DNA of 64,000 nt from Bacillus wiedmannii (GCF_001583695.1 NZ_LOBC01000017.1:496001-560000); one strand, 5' to 3'. Counted from the stretch's first letter, positions 26,386 to 35,276 are shown. Numbers and translations: made by a program. The notes: generated from the letters alone by a model not told the origin.

Positions 26386-26511
26386 ATCTGCACTCCTTCC
26401 CACGAATTTGTACTTAACTACACGATCATGTTTTGTATATATACTAAATGTTACTATCTATTATAAATGAACCAAGGGGAAAATACAGAATATTCAATCC
26501 TGAAAGAATCT

Positions 26512-26542
26512 AAAAAAGACAGTAGACAAATATTGTCTACTG
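26512..26542 (-). terminator. terminator of the siderophore/ankyrin operon
   Basis: CAGTAGACAA / TTGTCTACTG 10-bp stem with TTTTTT tail on the minus strand, about 150 bp beyond the ankyrin gene stop. Confidence 0.8.
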
Positions 26543-26631
26543 CATCCATATCATAACTAGCATAAAGAAAACTACAATTGAGGGGGGTGTAGGATTTTCA
26601 AATATACTAGATACTTATCCCGTTCTAACGG

Positions 26632-26673
26632 GCGGTAAACTTTTCAATTATATGAAAGTGAAAAGTTTACCGC
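26632..26673. repeat. 15-bp inverted repeat in the ankyrin gene 3' region
   Basis: GCGGTAAACTTTTCA (26632-26646) and TGAAAAGTTTACCGC (26659-26673) are perfect inverted arms with a 12-nt loop. It lies between the ankyrin stop (26695) and the terminator at 26512. A further CCGTTCTAACGG palindrome is adjacent (26620-26631). Nothing else is seen in the 26543-26694 gap. Confidence 0.6.
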
Positions 26674-26694
26674 ACATAAGAACCTTTGCGGTCA

Positions 26695-27090
26695 TTAAGA
26701 GAGCACCGTTAAGTACTCAAATACACGCTGTGCTTTTTCCCCGCCCATTCGTGCATGTTGAAGAAGGGAAATACCATGTGGACCAGATGCACGTAATGCT
26801 TCTGGTTGTGCTACTAAAATAGCTTGTACAACTTCTAATTCTCCAAGCATCGCGGCCGCGAAAATGTCCATTCGAGCACCCTTTTCTAGTAAATAGAGAG
26901 CAATATCTTTACGACCTACATGTGCCGCTGCTCCTAACGCACTTTCCCAATCTGATCCGCCCCAATTGTAAGAGGCATGAAGTAAGCTTGGCGATTCAGC
27001 CAACAGTTCTTGTACTTTTTCTAAATCTCCGTGAGCTGCCATAACAAATTCTCTTACTAACTCAGTGGTAATACATTCTTCTGTTCGCAT
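26695..27090 (-). CDS. ankyrin-repeat protein
   Basis: A 131-residue cytosolic protein of about three ankyrin repeats: 'EKVQELLAESPSLLHASYNW' (about 20-39), SALGAAAHVGRKDIALYLLE (about 50-69) and 'AAMLGELEVVQAILVAQPEA' (about 79-98), then a final helix pair. Protein-protein scaffold with no catalytic motif. GGAGGAGCAAG precedes the ATG. It begins 34 bp inside the preceding ABC ATPase gene and is the last gene of the siderophore operon, an unusual partner whose function is unknown. Confidence 0.85.
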   Translation of the reverse strand: MRTEECITTELVREFVMAAHGDLEKVQELLAESPSLLHASYNWGGSDWESALGAAAHVGRKDIALYLLEKGARMDIFAAAMLGELEVVQAILVAQPEALRASGPHGISLLQHARMGGEKAQRVFEYLTVLS

Positions 27091-27875
27091 CTTGCTCCTC
27101 CTTTTTTAGAAATTCGTTTTGGTGTGAAAAATGGCTTGTCACTTCCTTGAAAAATATCTACCTCTATGCCGAACACACGTTGAAACATTTCATGACATAA
27201 CACTTCTTCTGGTATACCGTCATACTGAAGCTGCCCTCGCTTTAATACGAGTAAACGATCACTATATTGAGCCGCTTGGTTAATATCATGTAAAACCATT
27301 ACAATTGTCATGCCAAACTCCTCGTTTAATCGTTTCACAAGTTCCATTACTTCCAACTGATGAACGATATCTAAAAAGGTTGTTGGCTCATCTAATAATA
27401 AGACATTTGTACGTTGTGCTAGCGTCATTGCAATCCAGGCACGTTGTCTTTCTCCTCCTGATAAAGATTGTAAAAGACGATATTCATACCCTTCAAGATT
27501 TGTAACAGACAATGCCCAATCAACAATTTCTTCATCGTCTTTATTTAAGCCACCTCTCCATGATTTATGAGGTCCCCTTCCAAATTCGATTAATTCTTTC
27601 ACTGTTAAATCTAATTGATGATCATGCATTTGTGGTAACATCGCTAATTGCTTCGCTACATCGGTACTTTTCATCGTATGAATACTTTTTCCATCTAAAA
27701 TGATATCCCCTTCGCTTTGTTTAAGTAGTCTTGCCATTAAACGAAGCAAAGTAGATTTCCCTGATCCATTCGGTCCAATTAAACTAACGACCTCTCCAGC
27801 TTTAATATGTACATTCATATTTTGCATTTGAAATCTTTCAGAATGTGCGTAAAACACTTTATTAACGGAAATCAC
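27057..27875 (-). CDS. siderophore ABC transporter ATP-binding protein
   Basis: A 272-residue FecE/FhuC-type ATPase. Walker A GPNGSGKST (about 34-42), Q-loop MLPQMHD (about 79-85), signature LSGGERQRAW (about 137-146), Walker B VLLLDEPTTFLD (about 157-168) and H-loop His near 192 (VLHDINQA). Powers Fe-siderophore import with the permease encoded upstream, which it overlaps by 14 bp. GTG start at 27875 with GGAGGAAGACAAC upstream. The 3' end overlaps the ankyrin gene. Confidence 0.93.
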   Translation of the reverse strand: MISVNKVFYAHSERFQMQNMNVHIKAGEVVSLIGPNGSGKSTLLRLMARLLKQSEGDIILDGKSIHTMKSTDVAKQLAMLPQMHDHQLDLTVKELIEFGRGPHKSWRGGLNKDDEEIVDWALSVTNLEGYEYRLLQSLSGGERQRAWIAMTLAQRTNVLLLDEPTTFLDIVHQLEVMELVKRLNEEFGMTIVMVLHDINQAAQYSDRLLVLKRGQLQYDGIPEEVLCHEMFQRVFGIEVDIFQGSDKPFFTPKRISKKGGARCEQKNVLPLS

Positions 27876-28899
27876 GTTGTCTTCCTCCTCTATGAATTAA
27901 ATATAAGAAGAACGGACCGCCTAAGAAGGATAATAAAATACCTACAGGCAATTCAATTGGATCGAACCAACTTCGAGCTATCGCATCCGCGAAAACAAGT
28001 AATATCCCTCCGCCAAGGCATGATAATGGCAGTAAATATTTATAGTCATTTCCAACTAATAAACGTAACATATGTGGTACGACAAGACCGACAAATCCAA
28101 TAAGACCAGAAACACTAACCGCAATTCCAGCTAATAATGTGCTTACTACTATTAAATAAAACCGGCTTCTCTCCACGTTATGACCTAATAATTTCGCCAT
28201 TTCATCTCCAAGCATTAATACTCGAATATGCTTTATACCAAAGAAGGCTAATATAATAGCGAATATTGCATAATAAATAATCATGTTTAAATGTGCCCAA
28301 CTTACACCACCAATGCCACCTGCTAACCAAGGTAACACCGATTGTACTTTGTCACTATGTAATAACATTAACGCTGACGTCGCTGCACCAATTAATGCAT
28401 TGATTGATACACCTACTAAGACAATCCTTGAAGGCGGCGCCCCTTTTTGCCATGATAAAGCATAAATGACCATCGCCGTTATGAAAGCTCCTATAAACGC
28501 CCCGAGCGGTAAAAATGCCATATGCTGAGGGAATAAAATCATAATTACAATTGCTACAAGGCCTGCTCCAGATGAAACCCCGATAATACCAGGGTCTGCA
28601 AGAGGATTTCTCATAACCCCTTGCAGAAGTGCACCAGATGCTGCTAAACATGTTCCTACTATAAATCCAACGAGCACTCTCGGTATACGAAGGTCCCATA
28701 CAATTCGATGAACCGTCGAACCTTCATCTTGTATCCCTGTTAGAATATCTCGTAAAGAAAAGGATAGGCTTCCTGCGAAAAGACCGTAAAAAAGACCTAA
28801 AATCGCTAATACAACTAAAGTAACTGCTATGATCCACCTTTTTTTCGCAAAAGGATGTTCCCTTTCCCTTACTACTTCACTACTTTCCATACGTATCAT
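27862..28899 (-). CDS. FecCD-type siderophore ABC permease
   Basis: A 345-residue integral membrane protein with about nine to ten transmembrane helices. FecCD motifs: DLRIPRVLVGFIVGTCLAAS and GALLQGVMRNPLADPGIIGV near residues 69-109, and SVSGLIGFVGLVVPHMLRLL near 260-279. A single permease gene in the operon implies a homodimer. The first ATG (28899) overlaps the preceding stop as ATGA; the second (28890) has better spacing from AAGG and could be the true start. Confidence 0.93.
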   Translation of the reverse strand: MIRMESSEVVREREHPFAKKRWIIAVTLVVLAILGLFYGLFAGSLSFSLRDILTGIQDEGSTVHRIVWDLRIPRVLVGFIVGTCLAASGALLQGVMRNPLADPGIIGVSSGAGLVAIVIMILFPQHMAFLPLGAFIGAFITAMVIYALSWQKGAPPSRIVLVGVSINALIGAATSALMLLHSDKVQSVLPWLAGGIGGVSWAHLNMIIYYAIFAIILAFFGIKHIRVLMLGDEMAKLLGHNVERSRFYLIVVSTLLAGIAVSVSGLIGFVGLVVPHMLRLLVGNDYKYLLPLSCLGGGILLVFADAIARSWFDPIELPVGILLSFLGGPFFLYLIHRGGRQRDFR

Positions 28900-29843
28900 T
28901 TCCTTACATCTTGTATACTTTTATACATAAAGTCCATTGCTTCTGTAACTTTTGTTCCAGGATTTGATCCAAATAAGTCTGGTGGCAAAATAACTACACG
29001 ATTTTGTTTTACTGCATCTAAATTTTTCCACGCTGCATTTTTCATCATTTCGCCTTCAAATGCTTTTTTAACGCTATTTGGATCTCCATGTGTAATTAAA
29101 TAAATCACATCTGGATTTGCCTCAATAATACGTTCTACACTTAGCTGCGCATATTGCGGATATTCCTTCATTTCCGGAAAATCAGCTGCAATATTTTTCC
29201 CGCCTGTTTTTTCTAAAATATCGCCTGATAAAGATGTTGGTAATGCTGCTAAATAAGTACCTGGTGCTCCGTATACTAACAGTGCTTTCACATCACTCTT
29301 TTTCTCATATGTCTTTATTTGATCATTAATTTTTTGATTAAGTTCTTTTGCTTTATCTTCTTTCTTCATTATCGTTCCATATAGTTCAATATTCTTTTGA
29401 ATATCTTGTACAGAATTCGCAGAAGAAATCATTACTTTCGTTCCTTGTCCTTCAACCGTTGGAACATTCTTTTGAAACCCATTGTTAGCAATAAGTACAT
29501 CCGGTTTTAAACTAGCAATTTGCTCAAAATTCGGTTGATGTGCATTCCCGATTACTTGTACTTTCTTTAAATCCTCTGGAAGAGTTATTTTTGCATCCGG
29601 ACGACCTACTATTTTTCCGCCTAAAGCATGAATAATATTCATGTCTCCCATACTTAATGTTGCAAAACTCTCTGGCACTTTATCGAATGTTACCTTTCTT
29701 CCTGACAGGTCGGTAACTTCGATTTTCTCTTTTCCTTTTTCTGTTTTTGTTGCAGATGCTTTTTCGTCTCCCTTTGCATTGCAACCTATTAACAAGAAAA
29801 AAATAGATAAAATCGCTGTGAATAGCGTAATAGATTTTTTCAT
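28896..29843 (-). CDS. siderophore-binding lipoprotein
   Basis: A 315-residue periplasmic-binding-type (FhuD/BtuF class) lipoprotein. Lipobox LIGC with Cys near residue 21. The mature protein has the VTDLSGRKVTFDKVPESFAT opening (about 43-62), FEQIASLKPDVLIANNG near 105, and VERIIEANPDVIYLITHGD near 237, typical of helical-backbone binding proteins. First gene of a Fur-regulated operon: binding protein, permease, ATPase, ankyrin. ATG with AGAGGTGAA upstream. Substrate (which siderophore) cannot be told from sequence. Confidence 0.92.
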   Translation of the reverse strand: MKKSITLFTAILSIFFLLIGCNAKGDEKASATKTEKGKEKIEVTDLSGRKVTFDKVPESFATLSMGDMNIIHALGGKIVGRPDAKITLPEDLKKVQVIGNAHQPNFEQIASLKPDVLIANNGFQKNVPTVEGQGTKVMISSANSVQDIQKNIELYGTIMKKEDKAKELNQKINDQIKTYEKKSDVKALLVYGAPGTYLAALPTSLSGDILEKTGGKNIAADFPEMKEYPQYAQLSVERIIEANPDVIYLITHGDPNSVKKAFEGEMMKNAAWKNLDAVKQNRVVILPPDLFGSNPGTKVTEAMDFMYKSIQDVRK

Positions 29844-29858
29844 TCTTTCACCTCTAAC

Positions 29859-29910
29859 TGATAATGATAATCATTAACTACTATTCTACTTTAATTGATA
29901 AGGATTATCA
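29859..29910 (-). promoter_or_regulatory. two Fur boxes of the siderophore operon
   Basis: TGATAATGATAATCA (29859-29873) and TGATAAGGATTATCA (29896-29910) each differ at one position from the Fur core TGATAATNATTATCA. They lie 16-67 bp upstream of the binding-protein ATG, over the promoter region. Confidence 0.88.
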
Positions 29911-29941
29911 TTGTCAATATAAACCGCATACATTTTTTTCA

Positions 29942-29985
29942 AAAACAAAAAGCACTACAAAAAGATTCGTTCTTTTCGTAGTGCT
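29942..29985 (-). terminator. terminator of yrhC
   Basis: AGCACTAC / GTAGTGCT with AAAGA / TCTTT inner pairs, followed on the minus strand by TTTTTGTTTTT. Confidence 0.88.
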
Positions 29986-29998
29986 CTATTTCATAATA

Positions 29999-30226
29999 TT
30001 ACTCACATTCATTTCCCTCTAACTGATCTCGCATCACTTTCACACGCTGAAAGAAAAAGAATGATAAACTTAAAAATATAATGGTGCTCCCCATCATAAC
30101 AAAAGATTGTATTGTTTCTTTTGCTCCATTCGGAATCAATAAGCCAACCATTAACAATGTACTTACAGCGAGAAGGATTTGTCCGAACCGAGTATAATCT
30201 TCTATTTTTCCTTGTAATTCTTTCAT
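29999..30226 (-). CDS. yrhC: YrhC family membrane protein
   Basis: A 75-residue protein with two transmembrane helices (about 15-31 and 40-60), an amphipathic start MKELQGKIEDYTRFGQ and a charged tail. In B. subtilis the homologue is the last gene of yrrT-mtnN-mccA-mccB-yrhC; here adhE has been placed between mccB and this gene. Function unknown. The assignment rests on size, topology and position more than on a strong motif. ATG with AGGAGTGAG upstream. Confidence 0.7.
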   Translation of the reverse strand: MKELQGKIEDYTRFGQILLAVSTLLMVGLLIPNGAKETIQSFVMMGSTIIFLSLSFFFFQRVKVMRDQLEGNECE

Positions 30227-30315
30227 TAAATTCTCACTCCTCTATTTCACTGTATCATATTCTATTAAACTTAAAGACCAGTAAATACAGCCATTCTGGG
30301 AGATGTTTTCCAAAT

Positions 30316-30343
30316 GAAAAAGAGCCGCTTTATTGCGACTCTT
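30316..30343 (-). terminator. terminator of adhE
   Basis: AAGAGTCGC / GCGGCTCTT (one mismatch) followed by TTTCATTT on the minus strand, about 10 bp past the adhE stop. Confidence 0.78.
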
Positions 30344-30352
30344 TCATAACCA

Positions 30353-32956
30353 TTACTCCCCTTTATATGCTTCCATATAAATTTCTTTCAACTCTGAAAT
30401 GAGAGGTAATTTTGGATTAGCTGTTGTACATTGATCTTCAAAAGCTCTTTCTGCTAATAATCCAACAACCTCTTCAAATTGGTCTTTAGCAACTCCTTGT
30501 CCTGCAATACTCATATTTATATTTAAGCTTTTTCCAAGCTCAATAATTGCTTGGACGAGTGATTCCACACCTTCTGCTGTCGAGCCTGCTGGAAGCCCGA
30601 GCATTCTCGCAATATGTGCATAGCGTTCATCAGCTACAAAGTGCTCATATTTTGGGAACAACGCGTGTTTTCTTGGCTTAATAGCATTATAGCGAACTAC
30701 GTGCGGCATAAGAATTGCATTGGCACGCCCATGCGGAATATGAAATTCCGGTCCAATTTTATGTGCTAAGCTGTGATTAATACCTAAGAAAGCATTTGCA
30801 AATGCCATCCCAGCGATTGCAGAAGCGTTATGCATTTTTTCTCGCGCTTCTTCGTCATTTCCATCTTTAAATGCTCTTGGTAAATATTTAAATACGAGAT
30901 CAATGGCCTTTAATGCTAATCCATCTGTATAGTCATTTGCTAGAACAGACACATACGCCTCGATTGCATGCGTTAATACGTCCATCCCAGTGTCTGCTGT
31001 TACATGTGGTGGTACTGTCATTACAAACTGTGGATCAACAATTGCTACATCTGGTGTTAATTCATAATCCGCGAGCGGATACTTTATATTATTTTTCTTA
31101 TCTGTAATAACCGCAAATGGTGTCACTTCTGATCCTGTTCCTGATGTTGTTGGAATGGCAACAAACTGCGCCTTACTTCCTAATTCCGGATATTTACATG
31201 TACGTTTTCTTATATCTAAAAACTTCTGTTTAATTCCATAGAATGTTGTTTCTGGGTGCTCATAGAAAAGCCACATCCCTTTCGCTGCATCCATAGCTGA
31301 ACCACCACCAAGTGCGATAATTACATCTGGCTTAAAACTTCTCATCATTTCCGCACCTTTAAACACAGTTTCATCTGATGGATCTGGCTCGACCTCAAAG
31401 AAAACTTCGACTTTTACATCATTTGCATGTTTACGTAAATAATGTGTAACCGTATCTACATATCCGTGCTCAACCATTCCTGGATCCGTTACAATAAATG
31501 CGCGTGAAATGTTAGGCATATTCGCTAAATATGCTGTCGCATGTTTTTCAAAATAAATTTTGGGTGGTAATTTAAACCACTGCATATTCTTTTTTCTATT
31601 TGCCAACCTTTTTATATTTAATAAATGCGTCGCTGTTACGTTTTGAGAAACTGAGTTTTTCCCGTAGGAACCGCAACCAAGCGTAAGTGATGGAATAAAT
31701 CCATTATATATGTCGCCGATTCCACCTTGTGAGGAAGGGGCATTTACAATAAGGCGGCAAGCTTTCATTCGTAATCCAAATTGCTTTTGCACTTCTTTAT
31801 TTACAGAATGGATGACTGCTGAATGTCCTAAACCACCGAGGTTTAACATTTCTTCGCAATATGTAAATCCTTCTTCTAATGAATTTGCTTTTACACAGGC
31901 TAATACTGGACTCAGTTTCTCACGAGATAGTGGATAGGCTGCTCCGATACCTTGAATTTCAGCTACAAGCATTTTTGTATTTTTAGGCACAGTAATTCCA
32001 ACTAATTCGGCAATATACTGTGCGGATTTCCCTACAATATCACTATTTACTGCACATGTATTTTCATTAATAACAAGTTTTTCTAATTTTCTTCTCTCTT
32101 CCTCTGTTACAAAGTAACAATTGTTTGCAATCATTTCTGTTTTCACATCATCATAAATTTCCTTATCTACAATGATTGCTTGTTCTGATGCACAAATCAT
32201 ACCGTTATCAAATGTTTTTGATAAAATTAAATCATTAACGGCTCGTTTTATATGCGCTGATTTCTCTATATAACATGGTACATTACCAGGACCTACACCT
32301 AGCGCTGGTTTTCCAGTAGAATAAGCTGATTTCACCATACCTGCTCCTCCAGTTGCCAAAACAAGTGCAACACCTTCATGGTTCATTAATTGTTTCGTTG
32401 CTTCGACAGAAGGTCTTTCAATCCACTGAATACAATGTTTTGGTGCCCCTGCCTTCACCGCTGCATCATATACTGTTTTCGCCGCTGCAATGGAACAGTT
32501 TTGTGCTGAAGGATGAAATGCGAAAATAATTGGATTTCTCGTTTTTATCGCAATCAATGCTTTAAACATTGTTGTCGACGTTGGGTTCGTTACTGGCGTT
32601 ACCCCAGCTACTACACCGACAGGTTCCGCAATTTCTATTATTTCTTCATGAGGATCTTCGTGAATAATCCCCACTGTTTTATCTTTCTTTATGCTATGCC
32701 AAATATATTCAGTAGCAAAAATATTTTTAATGCATTTATCTTCGTATACACCACGCCCTGTTTCTTCAACAGCCAACTTTGCAAGTGGCATATGTTGATC
32801 AACACCTGCTAATGCCATTTCATGAACAATGTTGTCAATTTGCTCTTGTGTAAAGCTTTCTAATGCTTGTAAAGCCTTCCGACCGTTATTCACTAACGTA
32901 TCAATCATCTCTTTTACTTCCTGCATTTCATTTACAACTTTCTCTTTGACTACCAT
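30353..32956 (-). CDS. adhE: bifunctional acetaldehyde-CoA / alcohol dehydrogenase AdhE
   Basis: An 867-residue fermentative enzyme converting acetyl-CoA to ethanol with two NADH. N-terminal aldehyde dehydrogenase half (about 1-440) with the catalytic Cys near 255 in FDNGMICASEQA. C-terminal Fe-alcohol dehydrogenase half (about 450-867) with the GGGSAMDAAKG nucleotide loop near 550 and the iron-binding His series HAIEAYVS, FLGINHSLAHKIG and IPHGRANAILMPHV. The protein family forms spirosomes. Two perfect Rex boxes lie upstream, so it should be de-repressed at high NADH. ATG with AGGAGGAATTTAC. Confidence 0.96.
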   Translation of the reverse strand: MVVKEKVVNEMQEVKEMIDTLVNNGRKALQALESFTQEQIDNIVHEMALAGVDQHMPLAKLAVEETGRGVYEDKCIKNIFATEYIWHSIKKDKTVGIIHEDPHEEIIEIAEPVGVVAGVTPVTNPTSTTMFKALIAIKTRNPIIFAFHPSAQNCSIAAAKTVYDAAVKAGAPKHCIQWIERPSVEATKQLMNHEGVALVLATGGAGMVKSAYSTGKPALGVGPGNVPCYIEKSAHIKRAVNDLILSKTFDNGMICASEQAIIVDKEIYDDVKTEMIANNCYFVTEEERRKLEKLVINENTCAVNSDIVGKSAQYIAELVGITVPKNTKMLVAEIQGIGAAYPLSREKLSPVLACVKANSLEEGFTYCEEMLNLGGLGHSAVIHSVNKEVQKQFGLRMKACRLIVNAPSSQGGIGDIYNGFIPSLTLGCGSYGKNSVSQNVTATHLLNIKRLANRKKNMQWFKLPPKIYFEKHATAYLANMPNISRAFIVTDPGMVEHGYVDTVTHYLRKHANDVKVEVFFEVEPDPSDETVFKGAEMMRSFKPDVIIALGGGSAMDAAKGMWLFYEHPETTFYGIKQKFLDIRKRTCKYPELGSKAQFVAIPTTSGTGSEVTPFAVITDKKNNIKYPLADYELTPDVAIVDPQFVMTVPPHVTADTGMDVLTHAIEAYVSVLANDYTDGLALKAIDLVFKYLPRAFKDGNDEEAREKMHNASAIAGMAFANAFLGINHSLAHKIGPEFHIPHGRANAILMPHVVRYNAIKPRKHALFPKYEHFVADERYAHIARMLGLPAGSTAEGVESLVQAIIELGKSLNINMSIAGQGVAKDQFEEVVGLLAERAFEDQCTTANPKLPLISELKEIYMEAYKGE

Positions 32957-33066
32957 GTAAATTCCTCCTATTCTGCTATCTTGGACTAAATAAGACCCTA
33001 TAGGTCGTAATCAGTCCCGATTAGCGCAAAAAAAATAGAGTTGCTTTCCTACATGAACCTCATTGT

Positions 33067-33084
33067 TTGTGAAATATTTCACAA
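33067..33084 (-). promoter_or_regulatory. Rex box 1 of adhE
   Basis: TTGTGAAATATTTCACAA, a perfect 18-bp palindrome matching the Rex consensus TTGTGAAATNNTTTCACAA with one fewer central base; about 110 bp upstream of the adhE ATG. Confidence 0.85.
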
Positions 33085-33151
33085 GTTTATTCGTGAGTAA
33101 CACTTCATGAACTTAATATACATGAAATTATTTCATTTGTGTATGTCTATT

Positions 33152-33169
33152 TTGTGAAATGTTTCACAA
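33152..33169 (-). promoter_or_regulatory. Rex box 2 of adhE
   Basis: TTGTGAAATGTTTCACAA, nearly identical to box 1, 85 bp further upstream. A weaker ATGAAATTATTTCAT palindrome lies between them at 33122-33136. Confidence 0.82.
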
Positions 33170-33180
33170 AATAACGTAAT

Positions 33181-33217
33181 AAAAATGCACTGCCTATATG
33201 AGCAGTGCATTTTTATT
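33181..33217. terminator. terminator of mccB
   Basis: AAAAATGCACTGC / GCAGTGCATTTTT, 13-bp stem with A and T tracts both sides; just past the mccB stop and upstream of the Rex boxes. Confidence 0.88.
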
Positions 33218-34349
33218 ATGCTAGCGCTTGTGCTAGATCTTCAATTAAATCTTCGCCGTCTTCAATACCGACAGAAATACGAATTAATGTATCTGTAATT
33301 CCTAATTCCTTGCGGCGATCTGCTGGGATTGATGCATGTGTCATTTGAGATGGAATAGAAATTAAACTTTCTACTGCTCCTAAACTTTCAGCAAGTGTAA
33401 AGTATTGTAATTTCTCAAGTACTTTATTTAATGTTTCTTCGCTATCTACATCAAATGAGATAATAGCACCAAATCCATTTGCTTGTTCTGTTGCAAGTTC
33501 ATGGTTTTGATGTGACTCAAGACCTGGGTAATATACTTTATTTACTTTTGGATGGTTATTTAAAAACTCGGCAATTGCGCGTGAATTCGTTTCATGCTCT
33601 TCCATTCGAATTCCTAATGTTTTTAAACCACGAAGTAGTAAGAAGCTATCTTGTGGGCCAAGAATGCCTCCTGTTGAGTTTTGTACAAAGTGAAGGTCTT
33701 CTGCTAATTGTGGGCTATTTACAATTACTAGGCCTGCAACTACGTCACTATGACCTCCTAAATATTTCGTTGCACTATGAAGTACAATGTCTGCTCCTAA
33801 AGTAATCGGCGACTGCCAATATGGCGTCATGAATGTGTTATCGATAATTGTTAATAAATCTTTCTCTTTAGCAAGAGTAGATATTTTCTTAATATCAGTA
33901 ATTTTCAGTAATGGGTTCGTTGGTGTTTCCACATAAATCGCTTTCGTATTCGGACGAATTGCTTCTACAACTTCCTCTAAGTTGGTTGTATCTACAAATG
34001 TATGCTCAATACCGAAGCGATTTAATACTTTCGTGATAACGCGGTACGTTCCACCATACACATCATCTGTTAAAATAACGTGGTCACCTTTTGAGAACAA
34101 CATAATTGTCGCTGTAATAGCAGCCATTCCTGAGCCAAATGCAAATCCCGCATGGCCGTTTTCTAATACAGCAATCATTTCTTCTAAAGCTGCACGTGTT
34201 GGGTTACCTGTACGTGAATATTCATATCCTTGATGTTTACCAACTGCTTCTTGTTTGTACGTACTTGTTTGATAGATCGGTACGTTTACAGATCCAGTTG
34301 AAGGTTCTCCTATGCGAATACCATGAATTAACTTTGTCTTTGCTCTCAT
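33216..34349 (-). CDS. mccB: cystathionine gamma-lyase / homocysteine gamma-lyase
   Basis: PLP enzyme of the Cys/Met metabolism family, 377 residues, cleaving cystathionine to cysteine, 2-oxobutyrate and ammonia. The PLP lysine is near residue 196 in DIVLHSATKYLGGHSDVVAG; other signatures are YEYSRTGNPTRAALEEMIA near 44 and VETPTNPLLKI near 140. Final step of the Met-to-Cys route begun by MtnN and MccA. The ATG is 3 bp after the mccA stop. In B. subtilis the operon is repressed by CymR, also encoded in this window. Confidence 0.95.
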   Translation of the reverse strand: MRAKTKLIHGIRIGEPSTGSVNVPIYQTSTYKQEAVGKHQGYEYSRTGNPTRAALEEMIAVLENGHAGFAFGSGMAAITATIMLFSKGDHVILTDDVYGGTYRVITKVLNRFGIEHTFVDTTNLEEVVEAIRPNTKAIYVETPTNPLLKITDIKKISTLAKEKDLLTIIDNTFMTPYWQSPITLGADIVLHSATKYLGGHSDVVAGLVIVNSPQLAEDLHFVQNSTGGILGPQDSFLLLRGLKTLGIRMEEHETNSRAIAEFLNNHPKVNKVYYPGLESHQNHELATEQANGFGAIISFDVDSEETLNKVLEKLQYFTLAESLGAVESLISIPSQMTHASIPADRRKELGITDTLIRISVGIEDGEDLIEDLAQALA

Positions 34350-34352
34350 TTT

Positions 34353-35276
34353 TTATTCCCATCCTTTGTATATGTCTTTACTTAAATAACGCTCACTACT
34401 ATCAGGAAAAATCGTTACAATATTTGTACCTGGTGCCGCTTGCTCTGCTTCAAGTAAACTTGCATGAAACGCTGCTCCTGAAGAGCTCCCAACGAGCAGT
34501 CCTTCTTTTTGCGCTAATTCCTTTACTCGTAAAAATGCATTTCGATCAGAAATTGTATGAATTTCATCAAAATACGATGTTTTCAAAAATGGCGGGATGA
34601 ATTCAAGGCCAATCCCTTCCGTTTCATGTGAACCAGCTTTACCACCATTTAAAATAGATCCTTCTGGTTCCACAATAACCGTTTTTATATCTACATTTTT
34701 TTCTTTCAAATAAGATGCAGTCCCCATGAATGTACCACCAGTTCCTGCTCCTGCAACAAATATGTTAATCTCTCCGTTCAATGCATCCCAAAGTTCAGGA
34801 CCTAATGTTTTGAAATAAGCACGAGGGTTTGCTTCATTTGCAAACTGACTTGGAGAGTATGAATTCGGTATTTCATTTACTAACTCTTTCGCTTTTGCAA
34901 TTGCACCGGTCATTCCTTGCTCAGTCGGTGTATGCACGACCGTTGCGCCTAGTGCTTTCATTAATTCTTGTTTTTCAATACTAAATTTCTCTGGTACACA
35001 AACAATAACGCGTAAATCATGTTGTAACGCCGCAAGTGCCAGTCCAATACCAGTATTTCCAGCAGTTGGTTCAATAATTGTTCCACCCTGGGTAACAAGC
35101 CCTTTTTCTAGCGCATCTTCGATTAATTCTCTTCCTAAACGGTCCTTAATGCTTCCACCTGGGTTATAAAATTCAAGCTTTGCAAATAAACGGACCCCTT
35201 CTGGAAGTGAAAAACGAGTAATTTCTACAATTGGTGTATGACCAATCAACTCATGAACTCCACGATATACATTCAT
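34353..35276 (-). CDS. mccA: cystathionine beta-synthase (O-acetylserine dependent), CysK-like
   Basis: A 307-residue PLP enzyme joining homocysteine to O-acetylserine. Family motifs: PLP lysine in GSIKDRLGREL near residue 42, the NTGIGLALAA phosphate loop near 74, GTGGTFMG near 178 and SSSGAAFHA near 262. CysK itself looks similar; the assignment to MccA comes from the operon with mtnN and mccB. The start is ATG 35276 after AAGGGGGAG; the frame reaching 35300 adds eight residues with no ribosome site. Confidence 0.92.
   Translation of the reverse strand: MNVYRGVHELIGHTPIVEITRFSLPEGVRLFAKLEFYNPGGSIKDRLGRELIEDALEKGLVTQGGTIIEPTAGNTGIGLALAALQHDLRVIVCVPEKFSIEKQELMKALGATVVHTPTEQGMTGAIAKAKELVNEIPNSYSPSQFANEANPRAYFKTLGPELWDALNGEINIFVAGAGTGGTFMGTASYLKEKNVDIKTVIVEPEGSILNGGKAGSHETEGIGLEFIPPFLKTSYFDEIHTISDRNAFLRVKELAQKEGLLVGSSSGAAFHASLLEAEQAAPGTNIVTIFPDSSERYLSKDIYKGWE

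Noticed and set aside
30353-32956. Possible split of AdhE into separate aldehyde and alcohol dehydrogenase genes
   Set aside because: The reading frame is continuous through both halves with no stop or frame shift.
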